Assembly (NCBI RefSeq): GCF_014649815.1
Contig: NZ_BMTT01000031.1
Span: forward strand, 1 to 49,673
Direction: 5' to 3'
DNA length: 49,673 bases
Source of the DNA: Streptomyces mutabilis
GTDB lineage: Bacteria > Actinomycetota > Actinomycetes > Streptomycetales > Streptomycetaceae
A program made the position numbers and the translations under genes. This document shows, piece after piece, positions 24,245-32,615 of the stretch. Within the stretch, counting starts at the first letter, position 1; each line of letters begins with the position of its first letter. The notes under the pieces are model-generated. The model did not search any database and was not told where the DNA came from. It saw only the letters and a program-made list of their open reading frames with translations.

Positions 24245-25696
24245 TCACAACGTCCGCAACAGCACCGCCGGCTGTTCCACGCAGTCCGCCACGTACCGCA
24301 GGAAACCGCCGGCCGTGCCGCCGTCGCACACCCGGTGATCGAAGGTCAGCGACAGCTGCACGACCTGACGCACCGCCAACTCGTCCTCGTGAACCCAGGG
24401 CTTGGGGGCTATGCGGCCGACACCGAGCATGGCCGCCTCGGGGTGGTTGACGATCGGCGTGGAGCCGTCGACCCCGAAGACTCCGTAGTTGTTCAACGTG
24501 AAGGTCCCGCCGGTCAGTTCGCCGGGGGTCAGACGACCCGCGCGGGCGGCTTCGGTCAGCCGGGCGAACTCCGCGGTCAGCCCCTCGGCGTCCCGCGCGT
24601 GCGCGTCCCGCACGACCGGCACGACCAGTCCCCGGTCCGTCTGCGCGGCGAAGCCGAGGTTGACGTGGTCGTACTGGACGACCTCACGGGCCTGGGTGTC
24701 GACCGTGGAGTTCAGCTCGGGGAAGCGGGCCAGGGCGGCCGTGCAGATCCGGGCCAGGAGGGCGACGAGGGAGATCTTCGGACCACCGGCCGCGTTCATC
24801 GCGGCCCGCGCCCGCATCAGCTCCGTCGCGTCCGCGTCCACCCAGCAGGTGGCGTCCGGGATCTCGCGCCGGCTGCGGGAGAGCTTGTCGGCGACGGCGC
24901 CGCGCACGCCCTTGAGCGGGGTGCGGACGCCGCCCGGCGACACCGTCGACGACACAGTGCCCACGGCGCCCGCGGCGGCGTCCTCCCGGACCGGCCCGGC
25001 CGGGTGCGGGCCGGCCTCCGGTGCCGCGGTACGGCCCCCCTGGGCCGCGGCGGCACGCAGGGCGTACTCCACGTCCGCCCGCAGGATCAGTCCGTCCGGC
25101 CCGGAGCCGGTCAGCTCGCGCAGATCCAGGTCGTGCTGCCGGGCGAGCCTGCGCACCAGCGGGGAGATCACGGGGACCGGCCCGTCCACCGGCTCGGCGG
25201 CACGCGCCCGGCCGTTGGACCGCCCGGACACCACCGCACCGGCCGCCCCGGCACCCGGCGCCACCCCGGACGCCCGTCGCTCCGGCCGTACCCGGCGCCG
25301 ACGGGCGGGCGCCTCCGAGGTGCCGTAACCGACCAGGACGTTGCCCGAGCCCTCGGACGTCTTCTCCTCGCCGGTCTCCTCGGCCCGCGGCGCCCGCACC
25401 GCACCGCCACCGGTGCCCGGGTCCCCCGCCGGGCGGTGGCCGTCGGCCCCCTCGCCCACCGCCACCGTCAGCAGCGGCGCCCCGACCGGCAGCTCCGCGC
25501 CCTGCTCGCCGAAGCGGGCGGTGACCACGCCGCCATAGGGGCAGGGCACCTCGACCATCGCCTTGGCCGTCTCGACCTCGACGACCGGCTGGTCGACGGC
25601 GACGACGTCACCGACCTCGACCATCCAGCGCACGATCTCCGCCTCAGTGAGCCCCTCACCGAGGTCGGGGAGCTTGAACTCCAGCACCTGTGCCAT
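24245..25696 (-). CDS. bkdC2: Branched-chain alpha-keto acid dehydrogenase E2, copy 2
   Basis: E2 acyltransferase of the second complex, 483 aa. One lipoyl domain (1-75) with lipoyl-lysine 45 in ETAK; a long Ala/Gly/Arg linker; a subunit-binding domain near 175-215 (SPLVRRLARQHDLDLRELTGSGPDGLILRADVE); a second linker; a catalytic domain ending in TFDHRVCDG (His454). The ATG at 25696 overlaps the bkdB2 stop by one base. Catalytic-domain details (VCDG against LVDG) and linkers differ from copy 1, so this is an old paralogue, not a recent duplication. Last gene of bkdA2-B2-C2. Confidence 0.88.
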   Translation of the reverse strand: MAQVLEFKLPDLGEGLTEAEIVRWMVEVGDVVAVDQPVVEVETAKAMVEVPCPYGGVVTARFGEQGAELPVGAPLLTVAVGEGADGHRPAGDPGTGGGAVRAPRAEETGEEKTSEGSGNVLVGYGTSEAPARRRRVRPERRASGVAPGAGAAGAVVSGRSNGRARAAEPVDGPVPVISPLVRRLARQHDLDLRELTGSGPDGLILRADVEYALRAAAAQGGRTAAPEAGPHPAGPVREDAAAGAVGTVSSTVSPGGVRTPLKGVRGAVADKLSRSRREIPDATCWVDADATELMRARAAMNAAGGPKISLVALLARICTAALARFPELNSTVDTQAREVVQYDHVNLGFAAQTDRGLVVPVVRDAHARDAEGLTAEFARLTEAARAGRLTPGELTGGTFTLNNYGVFGVDGSTPIVNHPEAAMLGVGRIAPKPWVHEDELAVRQVVQLSLTFDHRVCDGGTAGGFLRYVADCVEQPAVLLRTL

Positions 25697-26700
25697 CAGC
25701 TTTCGGCCTCCCACTGCAGTCGCCCCACGGCGTCCAGGATCCGGTCCACACCGGGCAGGTGGTGACGCTCCAGCATCGGCGGCGGGTACGGGATGTCGAA
25801 CCCGGCGACGCGCAGCACCGGCGCCTCCAGGTGGTGGAAGCAGCGCTCCGTGACCCGGGCCGCGATCTCCCCGCCCGGGCCCCCGAAGGAACCCGACTCG
25901 TGGACGACGACCGCGCGTCCCGTCCGCCGCACCGAAGCGCACACCGTCTCGTCGTCGAACGGCACCAGGGAGCGCAGATCGACGACTTCGAGGTCCCAGC
26001 CCTCGGCCCGGCCCGCCTCGGCCGCCTCCATGCAGACGGCCAGCGACGGACCGTACGTGATGAGTGTGGCGCTCCGGCCGGGGCGCCGCACCACCGCGCG
26101 GCCTGTCGGTTCAACGGGCGTCGGCTCCTCGGGGTTCCAGGCGTCCTTCGACCAGTACAGGCGCTTGGGTTCGAGGAAGACCACCGGGTCGTCGGAGGCG
26201 ATGGACTCGCGCAGCAGCCCGTAGGCGTCGGCGACGGTCGCGGGCGTGACGACATGGAGCCCCGGAGTCGCCATGTAGTACGCCTCGGACGAGTCGCTGT
26301 GGTGCTCGACACCGCCGATGCCGCCTCCGTAGGGGACGCGGATGGTGATCGGCAGGGGCGTCCTGCCGCGCGTGCGGTTGCGCATCTTGGTGACGTGGCT
26401 GACGACCTGCTCGAACGCCGGGTAGGCGAAGGCGTCGAACTGCATCTCCACGACCGGGCGCAGCCCGTACATCGCCATGCCGACGGCGGTGCCGAGGATG
26501 CCGGCCTCGGCGAGCGGGGTGTCCGTGCAGCGGTCCTCGCCGAACTCCTTCGCGAGGCCGTCGGTGACCCGGAAGACGCCGCCGAGGGTGCCCACGTCCT
26601 CGCCGAGGACGTGCACGCTCGGGTCGGCGGCCATGGCGTCGCGCAGGGCGCGGGTGAGGGCCTGCGCCATGGTGGCCGGCTTGACGGCGACCGTGGTCAT
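25696..26700 (-). CDS. bkdB2: Branched-chain alpha-keto acid dehydrogenase E1 beta, copy 2
   Basis: A 334-aa E1 beta subunit. Conserved segments are VLGEDVGTLGGVFRVTDGLAKEFGEDRCTDTPLAE, IRVPYGGGIGGVEHHSDSSEAYYMATPGLHVV and FDIPYPPPMLERHHLPGVDRILDAV, in the same order as copy 1. The ATG at 26700 overlaps the bkdA2 stop by 4 bp and the gene itself overlaps bkdC2 by one base, so all three subunits are translated as a coupled block. Works with bkdA2 in oxidative decarboxylation of branched 2-oxo acids, giving primers for branched fatty acids and polyketides. Confidence 0.92.
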   Translation of the reverse strand: MTTVAVKPATMAQALTRALRDAMAADPSVHVLGEDVGTLGGVFRVTDGLAKEFGEDRCTDTPLAEAGILGTAVGMAMYGLRPVVEMQFDAFAYPAFEQVVSHVTKMRNRTRGRTPLPITIRVPYGGGIGGVEHHSDSSEAYYMATPGLHVVTPATVADAYGLLRESIASDDPVVFLEPKRLYWSKDAWNPEEPTPVEPTGRAVVRRPGRSATLITYGPSLAVCMEAAEAGRAEGWDLEVVDLRSLVPFDDETVCASVRRTGRAVVVHESGSFGGPGGEIAARVTERCFHHLEAPVLRVAGFDIPYPPPMLERHHLPGVDRILDAVGRLQWEAES

Positions 26701-27872
26701 CGGTGTCCCCCTTCGGTCGCCCCGGACGCGGAGCCGGTCCCGGCCTCCGCTTCCGCCTCCGCCGCCAGCTCCGCCCGCAGCATCTCCCGCTGCTCACGGA
26801 GCTGTGGCGTGGGCTCGGCGTAGACGTGGGCGAACAGGTCCATCGGGTCGAGCGGCGGGTCCTGGTTCATGCGGGCGCGCAGGTCGGCGGCCATGGCCTC
26901 GGCGTCCTCGCGGGCGGCCGCGATGCCTTCGTCGTCGAGCAGCCCCCGCTCGGTCAGCTCCCGCTCCAGCAGTTCGACCGGATCGTGCCGGCGCCAGGTC
27001 TCGACCTCGGCGTCGCCCCGGTAGCGCGTCGCGTCGTCCGCGTTGGTGTGGGCCTCCACGCGGTACGTGATCGCCTCGACCAGCGTGGGGCCGCCGCCCC
27101 CGCGCGCGTGCCGCACGGCGTCGGACAGGACCTGGTGCACGGCGGCGGCGTCGTTGCCGTCGACCAGGCGGCCGGGCATCCCGTAGCCGACGGCCTTGTG
27201 GGCCAGCGACGGTGCGGCGGTCTGCTTGGCGAGCGGGACGGAGATCGCGAAGCCGTTGTTCTGCACGAGGAAGACGACCGGCGCCTGCCAGACGGCGGCG
27301 AAGTTCAGCGCCTCGTGGAAGTCGCCCTCGCTGGTGCCGCCGTCACCGACCATGGCGAGGGCGACCACGTCGTCGCCCTTGAGCCGGGCGGCGTGCGCGA
27401 GGCCCACGGCGTGCGGCAGCTGGGTGGCGAGCGGGGTGGACAGGGGCGCGACCCGGTGCTCGTAGGGGTCGTAGCCGGTGTGCCAGTCGCCGCGCAGCAG
27501 GGTGAGCGCCTCGACGGGGTCGACGCCGCGGGCGACGACGGCGAGGGTGTCGCGGTAGCTGGGGAAGAGCCAGTCGCGCTCCTCGAGGGCCAGCGCGGCG
27601 GCGACCTCGCATGCCTCCTGGCCGGTGCTGGAGGGGTAGACGGCCAGTCGGCCCTGCTTGGTCAGCGCCGTGGCCTGCGCGTTGTAGCGGCGGCCGTGGA
27701 CCAGTCGGGCGTACAGCGTGCGCAGCAGCTCGGGGTCGGTCTGCTCGGCGGCCTGCGTGCCGAGGACGCGGAACGGCTCCGCGTCGGGCAGCAGCGGCGC
27801 GGGGTCGGTTCGGGGCTGCCAGGCGGGCGGCGGTGTGGGCCGGTACGCGCCCCGCTGCTCCATGACCGTCAT
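26697..27872 (-). CDS. bkdA2: Branched-chain alpha-keto acid dehydrogenase E1 alpha, copy 2
   Basis: A 391-aa E1 alpha subunit. The thiamine-diphosphate motif runs from GDG (176-178, MVGDGGTSEGDFHEALNFAAV) to NN (205-206); the phosphorylation-loop region reads YRVEAHTNADDATRYR. It lacks the basic N-terminal tail of copy 1 and instead has a Pro-rich start and an Ala/Glu C-terminus. ATG 27872 has a textbook GAGGAGG 7 nt upstream; the longer frame to 27929 is ignored. It heads the operon and is divergent from the Lrp/AsnC regulator. A TetR-type operator candidate lies 60 bp upstream. Confidence 0.92.
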   Translation of the reverse strand: MTVMEQRGAYRPTPPPAWQPRTDPAPLLPDAEPFRVLGTQAAEQTDPELLRTLYARLVHGRRYNAQATALTKQGRLAVYPSSTGQEACEVAAALALEERDWLFPSYRDTLAVVARGVDPVEALTLLRGDWHTGYDPYEHRVAPLSTPLATQLPHAVGLAHAARLKGDDVVALAMVGDGGTSEGDFHEALNFAAVWQAPVVFLVQNNGFAISVPLAKQTAAPSLAHKAVGYGMPGRLVDGNDAAAVHQVLSDAVRHARGGGGPTLVEAITYRVEAHTNADDATRYRGDAEVETWRRHDPVELLERELTERGLLDDEGIAAAREDAEAMAADLRARMNQDPPLDPMDLFAHVYAEPTPQLREQREMLRAELAAEAEAEAGTGSASGATEGGHR

Positions 27873-27931
27873 GACGGCACCTCCTCGTGGGAGCGGCTGT
27901 GGGCTCGCCACGGGCGTGACGGGCCTCACCT

Positions 27932-27945
27932 ACCGATTGTTCGGT
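27932..27945. promoter_or_regulatory. TetR (PaaR-like) operator candidate upstream of bkdA2
   Basis: ACCGATTGTTCGGT: inverted ACCGA / TCGGT arms around a 4-bp centre. It matches ACCGNNCGNNCGGT, recalled as the core of the Corynebacterium PaaR site, with one mismatch. It is 60 bp upstream of the bkdA2 ATG, nearly the same distance as the perfect copy upstream of paaH (30776). Confidence 0.55.
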
Positions 27946-27974
27946 CGTCGGCACATTTTGGCTACAGGCGACCC

Positions 27975-28006
27975 CAGGCTGTGGACAAACGGTTCTCCAC
28001 AGCCTG
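27975..28006. promoter_or_regulatory. Inverted repeat containing two DnaA-box-like sequences
   Basis: An 11-bp perfect inverted repeat, CAGGCTGTGGA / TCCACAGCCTG, with a 10-nt spacer. The left arm contains TGTGGACAA (27980-27988), the complement of the Streptomyces DnaA box TTGTCCACA. The right arm contains TTCTCCACA (27993-28001), one base off. It lies between bkdA2 and bkdR and may be a DnaA site or the regulator's own operator. Confidence 0.55.
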
Positions 28007-28007
28007 A

Positions 28008-28028
28008 GATGGACGCAGTACGTCCATC
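28008..28028. promoter_or_regulatory. Palindrome just upstream of bkdR
   Basis: GATGGACG-cagta-CGTCCATC, perfect 8-bp arms with a 5-nt spacer, ending 18 bp before the bkdR ATG. The position suits autoregulation by the Lrp/AsnC protein (inference). Confidence 0.55.
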
Positions 28029-28046
28029 GTAGGAAGGCGGGGGGAC

Positions 28047-28565
28047 ATGGCATCTGAACGAATGGCCGAACGCCCGGACGACGCAGGCGGCCCGGAGGAG
28101 CCCGGCACCCCGCCGCCCCCGCGCCCGCTGGACGCCATCGATCACGACATCCTGCGCATGCTCCAGGCGGACGGCCGCGCCTCGATACGCTCGGTCGCCG
28201 AACGGGTCCACGTCTCCCGCGCCAACGCCTACGCCCGCATCAACCGGCTCGTCGAGGACGGCGTCATCCGCGGCTTCGGCGCCCGCGTCGACCACGAACG
28301 CGCGGGGCACGGCACGTCGGCGTACATCACCCTGAAGATCGTCCAGAACTCCTGGCGCACCGTGCGGGCACAGCTACGACAGCTCCCCGGGGCCTCCCAC
28401 ATCGCCCTGGTGGGCGGCGACTTCGACGTCCTGCTCCTGGTGCACACTCCCGACAACCGGGCCCTGCGGGAACTGGTGCTCACCCGCCTCCAGGCCATCC
28501 CGGAGGTGCTCAGCACCCGCACCCTGCTGGTCTTCGAGACCGAGGACCTGGAGCCGCAGGGCTGA
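28047..28565 (+). CDS. bkdR: Lrp/AsnC-family regulator of the bkd operon
   Basis: A 172-aa leucine-responsive-type regulator. A disordered Pro-rich N-terminus (to about residue 27) precedes the AsnC helix-turn-helix (LDAIDHDILRMLQADGRASIRSVAERVHVSRANAYARINRLVEDGVI) and the RAM ligand-binding/oligomerisation domain (about 95-165, ASHIALVGGDFDVLLLVH). Divergent from bkdA2-B2-C2 with 174 bp between starts; the position is conserved next to bkd operons and such proteins usually bind branched-chain amino acids or keto acids. ATG 28047 has GGAAGG and GGGGGG upstream; ATG at codon 6 is an alternative. Symbol by position and family, not tested. Confidence 0.85.
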   Translation: MASERMAERPDDAGGPEEPGTPPPPRPLDAIDHDILRMLQADGRASIRSVAERVHVSRANAYARINRLVEDGVIRGFGARVDHERAGHGTSAYITLKIVQNSWRTVRAQLRQLPGASHIALVGGDFDVLLLVHTPDNRALRELVLTRLQAIPEVLSTRTLLVFETEDLEPQG

Positions 28566-28593
28566 CCGCACCGGCCACGGACGGGTGACCGCC

Positions 28594-29205
28594 TCAGGAC
28601 GCCTTGCGCAGCCCCCCGAACACCAGCCGCGCCACCGCGTCGACCACCTCGCGCTCGCCCGCGCCGCCGCTCCCGCCCCGGCCGTCGGGACCGTCGGGCC
28701 GGTACCACTCGACGATGGAGTTGATCATGCCGAAGACCAGGCGGGTCGCCAGCCGCACCTCCACGTCGGATCGCACGTCCCCCTCGGCCGCCGCCGCCTT
28801 CAGCAGATCGGCCACGCGGTGGTCGAACTCGCGCCGCCGCTCCAGCGCCCACCGCTCGGTGCCGGTGTTGCCCCGCACGCGCAGCAGCAGCGTCACGTAC
28901 GGCAGTTCGGCCATCAGCACCTCGACCATGCGCCGCACGACGTACTCCAGCCGCTCGGCGGCGGACCCCACGCGCGCGTGCTCCTCGTCGAGGATGCCGA
29001 AGAGCTCGTCCAGGGCCCGGCTCACGGCCCGGCGCAGGAGCTCCTCCTTGCCGGTGACGTGGTGGTAGATCGACGACTTGGAGATGCCGGCCGCCTTGGA
29101 GAGGTGCTCCATGGAGGTGCCGTCGTAGCCGCGCTCGATGAAGACCTGCACGGCGACGGTCAGCAGCGTCTCGGGCGTGTAGGTGTCGCGCTTGGCGGTG
29201 GTCAT
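28594..29205 (-). CDS. TetR-family regulator, PaaR-like
   Basis: A 203-aa TetR repressor. Helix-turn-helix at about 10-56 (TYTPETLLTVAVQVFIERGYDGTSMEHLSKAAGISKSSIYHHVTGKEELL); the rest is the helical effector pocket. Its ATG (29205) overlaps the paaH stop by 4 bp, so it is co-transcribed with paaH. By analogy with PaaR of actinobacteria it should respond to phenylacetyl-CoA or a related acyl-CoA. Candidate operators are the ACCGNNCGNNCGGT palindromes at 30776 and 27932. Convergent with bkdR across 28 bp. The PaaR assignment is inference from neighbours and operator. Confidence 0.85.
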   Translation of the reverse strand: MTTAKRDTYTPETLLTVAVQVFIERGYDGTSMEHLSKAAGISKSSIYHHVTGKEELLRRAVSRALDELFGILDEEHARVGSAAERLEYVVRRMVEVLMAELPYVTLLLRVRGNTGTERWALERRREFDHRVADLLKAAAAEGDVRSDVEVRLATRLVFGMINSIVEWYRPDGPDGRGGSGGAGEREVVDAVARLVFGGLRKAS

Positions 29206-30719
29206 GAGGTTCCGCCCTCCTGCTTGTCGGAGGCGTACGCGTGGCGGTAGAGCGCCAGGGAGGGCGCGTACCGGCCCGTCGGCGCGCACTCGTGCAGGTT
29301 GTCGAGGAGTTCGCAGGCCCAGTCACCGCCGAGCCTGCGGCTCCACTCCAGCGGGCCGAGCGGGTAGTTGACGCCCAGGCGCATCGCGGTGTCGACGTCC
29401 TCCTCGGTGGCCACGCCCTTGGCGACCGCCTCGACGGCGAGATCCATGATCCGCGCGACCGTGCGCGCCACGATCATCCCGGGGACGTCGCCGATGACGC
29501 TGACCTTCTTGCCGAGTGCCTGGAACAGGCCGGTGGCCTGGGCGACGGTCTCCGGTGAGGTGGACTGCGCGGCGGACAGGGCGACGCGGGTCGCCGCGCG
29601 GTAGTCCAGCGCCAGGTCGAAGTACACGACGTCCCGGAACTCCACGGAGGTCCGGCCGTCGGCGAGCACGAGCTGTCCTCCGCTCGGCAGGACGAAGCGC
29701 GTGCCCTCGTCCTCGTCCTCGTGGCGCACCTCGATCCCCGCCTCGCGGACCATCGCGACCAGCTCGGCGGCCGGCCCCAGGCCGCCTTCGACGACGACGT
29801 ACGGGGGCGTGTCGGCGGGCTCGGCGGTGTGCGGCTCGGGCCGCTGGGCGCCGTCGCGGTAGTCGTACCAGCCCTGCCCGCTCTTGCGGCCGAGCCGGCC
29901 GGACTCCACCAGGCGGCGCTGGGCCAGCGACGGCGTGAACCGCACGTCCTGGAAGAACGCCTGCCACACGGAGTGCGTGACGGACTCGTTGACGTCCTGC
30001 CCGATGAGGTCGGTCAGCTCGAAGGCGCCCATCCGGAAGCCGCCTGACTCGCGCAGCACGGCGTCGATGGTGGCCGGGTCCGCGCCCTGGTCCTCGTACA
30101 CCGCGAGGGCCTCGGCGTAGAAGGGGCGGGCGATGCGGTTGACGATGAAGCCGGGGGTGTCGGCGCAGGCGACCGGGGTCTTGCCCCAGGCACGCGCCGT
30201 CTCGTACGCGCGCGTGGCCGACGCGACGTCGGTGGCGAACCCGGAGACCACCTCCACCAGCGGCAGCAGCGGCGCGGGGTTGAAGAAGTGCAGGCCGACG
30301 AAGCGGCCGGAGTGGCGGAGCGCGCCGCCGATGGCGGTGACGGACAGGGAGGAGGTGTTGGTGGCGAGCAGGCAGTCGTCGCCGACGACGTCCTCGAGCG
30401 CGCGGAACAGCTCCTGTTTGACCTCCAGCCGTTCCAGGACCGCCTCGACGACCAGGGCGCAGTCGGCCAGCTCGGCGAGGTCCTCCGCGGGCCGGAGCCG
30501 GGCGCGGGCGGCGTCACGTTCGGCGCCGGTGAGGCGTTCCTTCTCGACGAGCCGGTCGAGCCGGGCGCCGATCGCTTCGGCGGCTTCACGGGCCCTCCCG
30601 GGAGCGGCGTCGTACAGCTGTACGGGATGGCCCGCGACCAGCGCCACCTGGGCTATGCCCTGACCCATGGTGCCGGTGCCGACGACGGCGACGGGGCTGC
30701 TGAGGTCGAGTGCTGTCAT
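29202..30719 (-). CDS. paaH: 3-hydroxyacyl-CoA dehydrogenase (PaaH type)
   Basis: NAD-dependent oxidation of 3-hydroxyadipyl-CoA to 3-oxoadipyl-CoA in phenylacetate catabolism, or of other 3-hydroxyacyl-CoAs. The 505-aa length with two C-terminal dehydrogenase domains is that of PaaH rather than short FadB2. NAD site GTGTMGQG at 14-21; VEAVLERLEVKQELF near 91-105; HFFNP at 144-148; DTPGFIVNR near 188; a second C-terminal domain from about 400 (RTVARIMDLAVEAVAKGVATEEDVDTAMRLGVNYPLGPLEW). ATG 30719 with GGGAGG 9 nt upstream. Coupled to the TetR gene; divergent from paaN. Confidence 0.85.
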   Translation of the reverse strand: MTALDLSSPVAVVGTGTMGQGIAQVALVAGHPVQLYDAAPGRAREAAEAIGARLDRLVEKERLTGAERDAARARLRPAEDLAELADCALVVEAVLERLEVKQELFRALEDVVGDDCLLATNTSSLSVTAIGGALRHSGRFVGLHFFNPAPLLPLVEVVSGFATDVASATRAYETARAWGKTPVACADTPGFIVNRIARPFYAEALAVYEDQGADPATIDAVLRESGGFRMGAFELTDLIGQDVNESVTHSVWQAFFQDVRFTPSLAQRRLVESGRLGRKSGQGWYDYRDGAQRPEPHTAEPADTPPYVVVEGGLGPAAELVAMVREAGIEVRHEDEDEGTRFVLPSGGQLVLADGRTSVEFRDVVYFDLALDYRAATRVALSAAQSTSPETVAQATGLFQALGKKVSVIGDVPGMIVARTVARIMDLAVEAVAKGVATEEDVDTAMRLGVNYPLGPLEWSRRLGGDWACELLDNLHECAPTGRYAPSLALYRHAYASDKQEGGTS

Positions 30720-30775
30720 GTGCGCGATCCTCCCGCACGGGGTTTTCCACAGATGCGGCGGTCCCCCTTGTCCCG

Positions 30776-30789
30776 ACCGATCGTTCGGT
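30776..30789. promoter_or_regulatory. TetR (PaaR-like) operator in the paaH/paaN promoter
   Basis: ACCGATCGTTCGGT, a full match to ACCGNNCGNNCGGT. It lies 57 bp upstream of the paaH ATG and 104 bp upstream of the paaN ATG, so one repressor could control both directions. A DnaA-like TTTTCCACA is at 30743-30751. Confidence 0.65.
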
Positions 30790-30892
30790 TACTCTAGCCG
30801 TGTCCGCCTGTTTCTGCCCAGGTTTCCCCCAGGTCCCGAAGTCGACGCCGGAGCCGGCGGCGCGTTCGGGAGAGACGAGGAGTTGGTCCCGC

Positions 30893-32584
30893 ATGGCCGC
30901 CGAACTCACCGCGCACCAGCTGATCGACCGGCACCGGCCGACCCTGGACCAGGCGCTGGAGACGATCCGCACGCGCGCGTACTGGTCCCCCCACCCCGAG
31001 CACCCCAAGGCCTACGGGGCGAACGGCAGCCTGGACGCGGCCGCGGGCAAGGCCGCCTTCGACGCCCTGCTCGGCACCCGCCTCGACCTCGGCCAGCCCG
31101 GCACCGACGGCTGGGTGGGCGGCGAGGTCTCCCCGTACGGGATCGAGCTGGGCGTGGAGTACCCGCACGTGGACCTCGACGTGCTGCTGCCCGCCATGAA
31201 GGCCGGACAGCGGGCCTGGCGGGACGCGGGCGCGGAAGCGCGCGCGATGGTCTGCCTGGAGATCCTGAAGCGGATCGCCGACCGGACGATGGAGTTCGCG
31301 CAGGCCGTCATGCACACCTCCGGGCAAGCCTTCATGATGGCCTTCCAGGCGGGCGGCCCGCACGCCCAGGACCGCGGCCTGGAGGCGGTCGCGTACGCGT
31401 ACGCGGAGCAGTCCCGCACGCCCGACACGGCCGAGTGGACCAAGCCGCAGGGCAAGCGCGACCCGCTGGCGCTGACCAAGCAGTTCACGCCGGTCCCGCG
31501 CGGCATCGGCCTGGTCATCGGCTGCAACACCTTCCCGACCTGGAACGGCTACCCGGGCCTGTTCGCCTCCCTCGCCACCGGCAACGCGGTGCTGGTCAAG
31601 CCCCACCCCCGCGCGGTGCTGCCGCTCGCGCTCACCGTCCAGGTCGCCCGCGACGTGCTCACCGAGGCCGGCTTCGACCCGAACCTGGTCGCGCTGGCCG
31701 CCGAACGCCCCGGCGAGGGCGTCGCCAAGACCCTGGCGACCCGCCCCGAGATCCGGATCATCGACTACACCGGCTCCACCTCCTTCGGCGACTGGCTGGA
31801 GGCCAACGCCCGCCAGGCTCAGGTCTTCACCGAGAAGGCCGGCGTCAACACGGTGATCGTGGAGTCGACCGACGACTACAAGGGGATGCTCGCCAACCTG
31901 GCCTTCTCGCTGTCCCTCTACAGCGGCCAGATGTGCACCACCCCGCAGAACCTGCTGATCCCCCGCGACGGCATCCGCACCGACCAGGGCGCCAAGTCCT
32001 ACGACGAGGTGACCGCCGACCTCGCCCGCGCCGTCGACGGCCTCCTCGGCGACGACGCCCGCGCGAACGCGCTGCTGGGCGCCATCGTCAACCCGGACGT
32101 CAAGGCCCGCCTGGAGGCCGCCACCGGACTCGGCGAGGTCGCCCTGGCCTCCCGCGAGGTGGCCAACCCGGAGTTCCCGGACGCGGTCGTGCGCACCCCG
32201 GTGATCGTCAAGCTGGACGGCGCCAAGCCCGACGACGAGGCCGCCTACACCAGTGAGTGCTTCGGCCCCGTCTCCTTCGCCGTCGCCGTCGACTCCGCCG
32301 CCCACGCCGTGGAGCTGCTGCGCCACAGCGTCCGCGAGAAGGGCGCGATGACGGTGGGCGCGTACACGACCGACCCGGAGGTCGAGCGGTCCGTGCGGGA
32401 GGCCTGTCTGGAGGAGGCGGCCCAGCTCTCCCTCAACCTCACCGGCGGGGTGTACGTCAACCAGACGGCCGCCTTCTCCGACTTCCACGGATCGGGCGGC
32501 AACCCGGCGGCCAACGCGGCCCTGTGCGACGGGGCGTTCGTCGCCAACCGCTTCCGGGTGGTGGAGGTCCGCCGACAGGCCTAG
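30893..32584 (+). CDS. paaN: Phenylacetate degradation aldehyde dehydrogenase PaaN
   Basis: A 563-aa member of the PaaN branch of the aldehyde dehydrogenase superfamily that lacks the fused hydratase of PaaZ. In the paa pathway it handles the semialdehyde from ring opening of oxepin-CoA. Catalytic residues are visible: Cys348 in SGQMCTTPQN and Glu314 in TEKAGVN; the cofactor segment is VIGCNTFPTWNGYPGLFASLATGNAVLVKPHP. The long N-terminus (1-110) is family-typical. ATG 30893 has GAGGAG upstream. The rest of the paa cluster (paaABCDE, paaK) is not in this window, so it may act with genes elsewhere. Convergent with the TrmH gene. Confidence 0.87.
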   Translation: MAAELTAHQLIDRHRPTLDQALETIRTRAYWSPHPEHPKAYGANGSLDAAAGKAAFDALLGTRLDLGQPGTDGWVGGEVSPYGIELGVEYPHVDLDVLLPAMKAGQRAWRDAGAEARAMVCLEILKRIADRTMEFAQAVMHTSGQAFMMAFQAGGPHAQDRGLEAVAYAYAEQSRTPDTAEWTKPQGKRDPLALTKQFTPVPRGIGLVIGCNTFPTWNGYPGLFASLATGNAVLVKPHPRAVLPLALTVQVARDVLTEAGFDPNLVALAAERPGEGVAKTLATRPEIRIIDYTGSTSFGDWLEANARQAQVFTEKAGVNTVIVESTDDYKGMLANLAFSLSLYSGQMCTTPQNLLIPRDGIRTDQGAKSYDEVTADLARAVDGLLGDDARANALLGAIVNPDVKARLEAATGLGEVALASREVANPEFPDAVVRTPVIVKLDGAKPDDEAAYTSECFGPVSFAVAVDSAAHAVELLRHSVREKGAMTVGAYTTDPEVERSVREACLEEAAQLSLNLTGGVYVNQTAAFSDFHGSGGNPAANAALCDGAFVANRFRVVEVRRQA

Positions 32585-32596
32585 ACAGGTTTGGAC

Positions 32597-32615
32597 GATC
32601 CGGCAAAACCGGATC
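32597..32615. terminator. Hairpin between paaN and the RNA methyltransferase
   Basis: GATCCGG-caaaa-CCGGATC, a 7-bp perfect stem 13 bp after paaN. Its right arm includes two bases of the methyltransferase stop codon (32614-32616), so one short element serves both convergent genes. Confidence 0.65.

Noticed and set aside
27975-28006. DnaA boxes as a replication origin
   Set aside because: Only two or three boxes in 3 kb; Streptomyces oriC has many clustered boxes next to dnaA/dnaN, which are not here.
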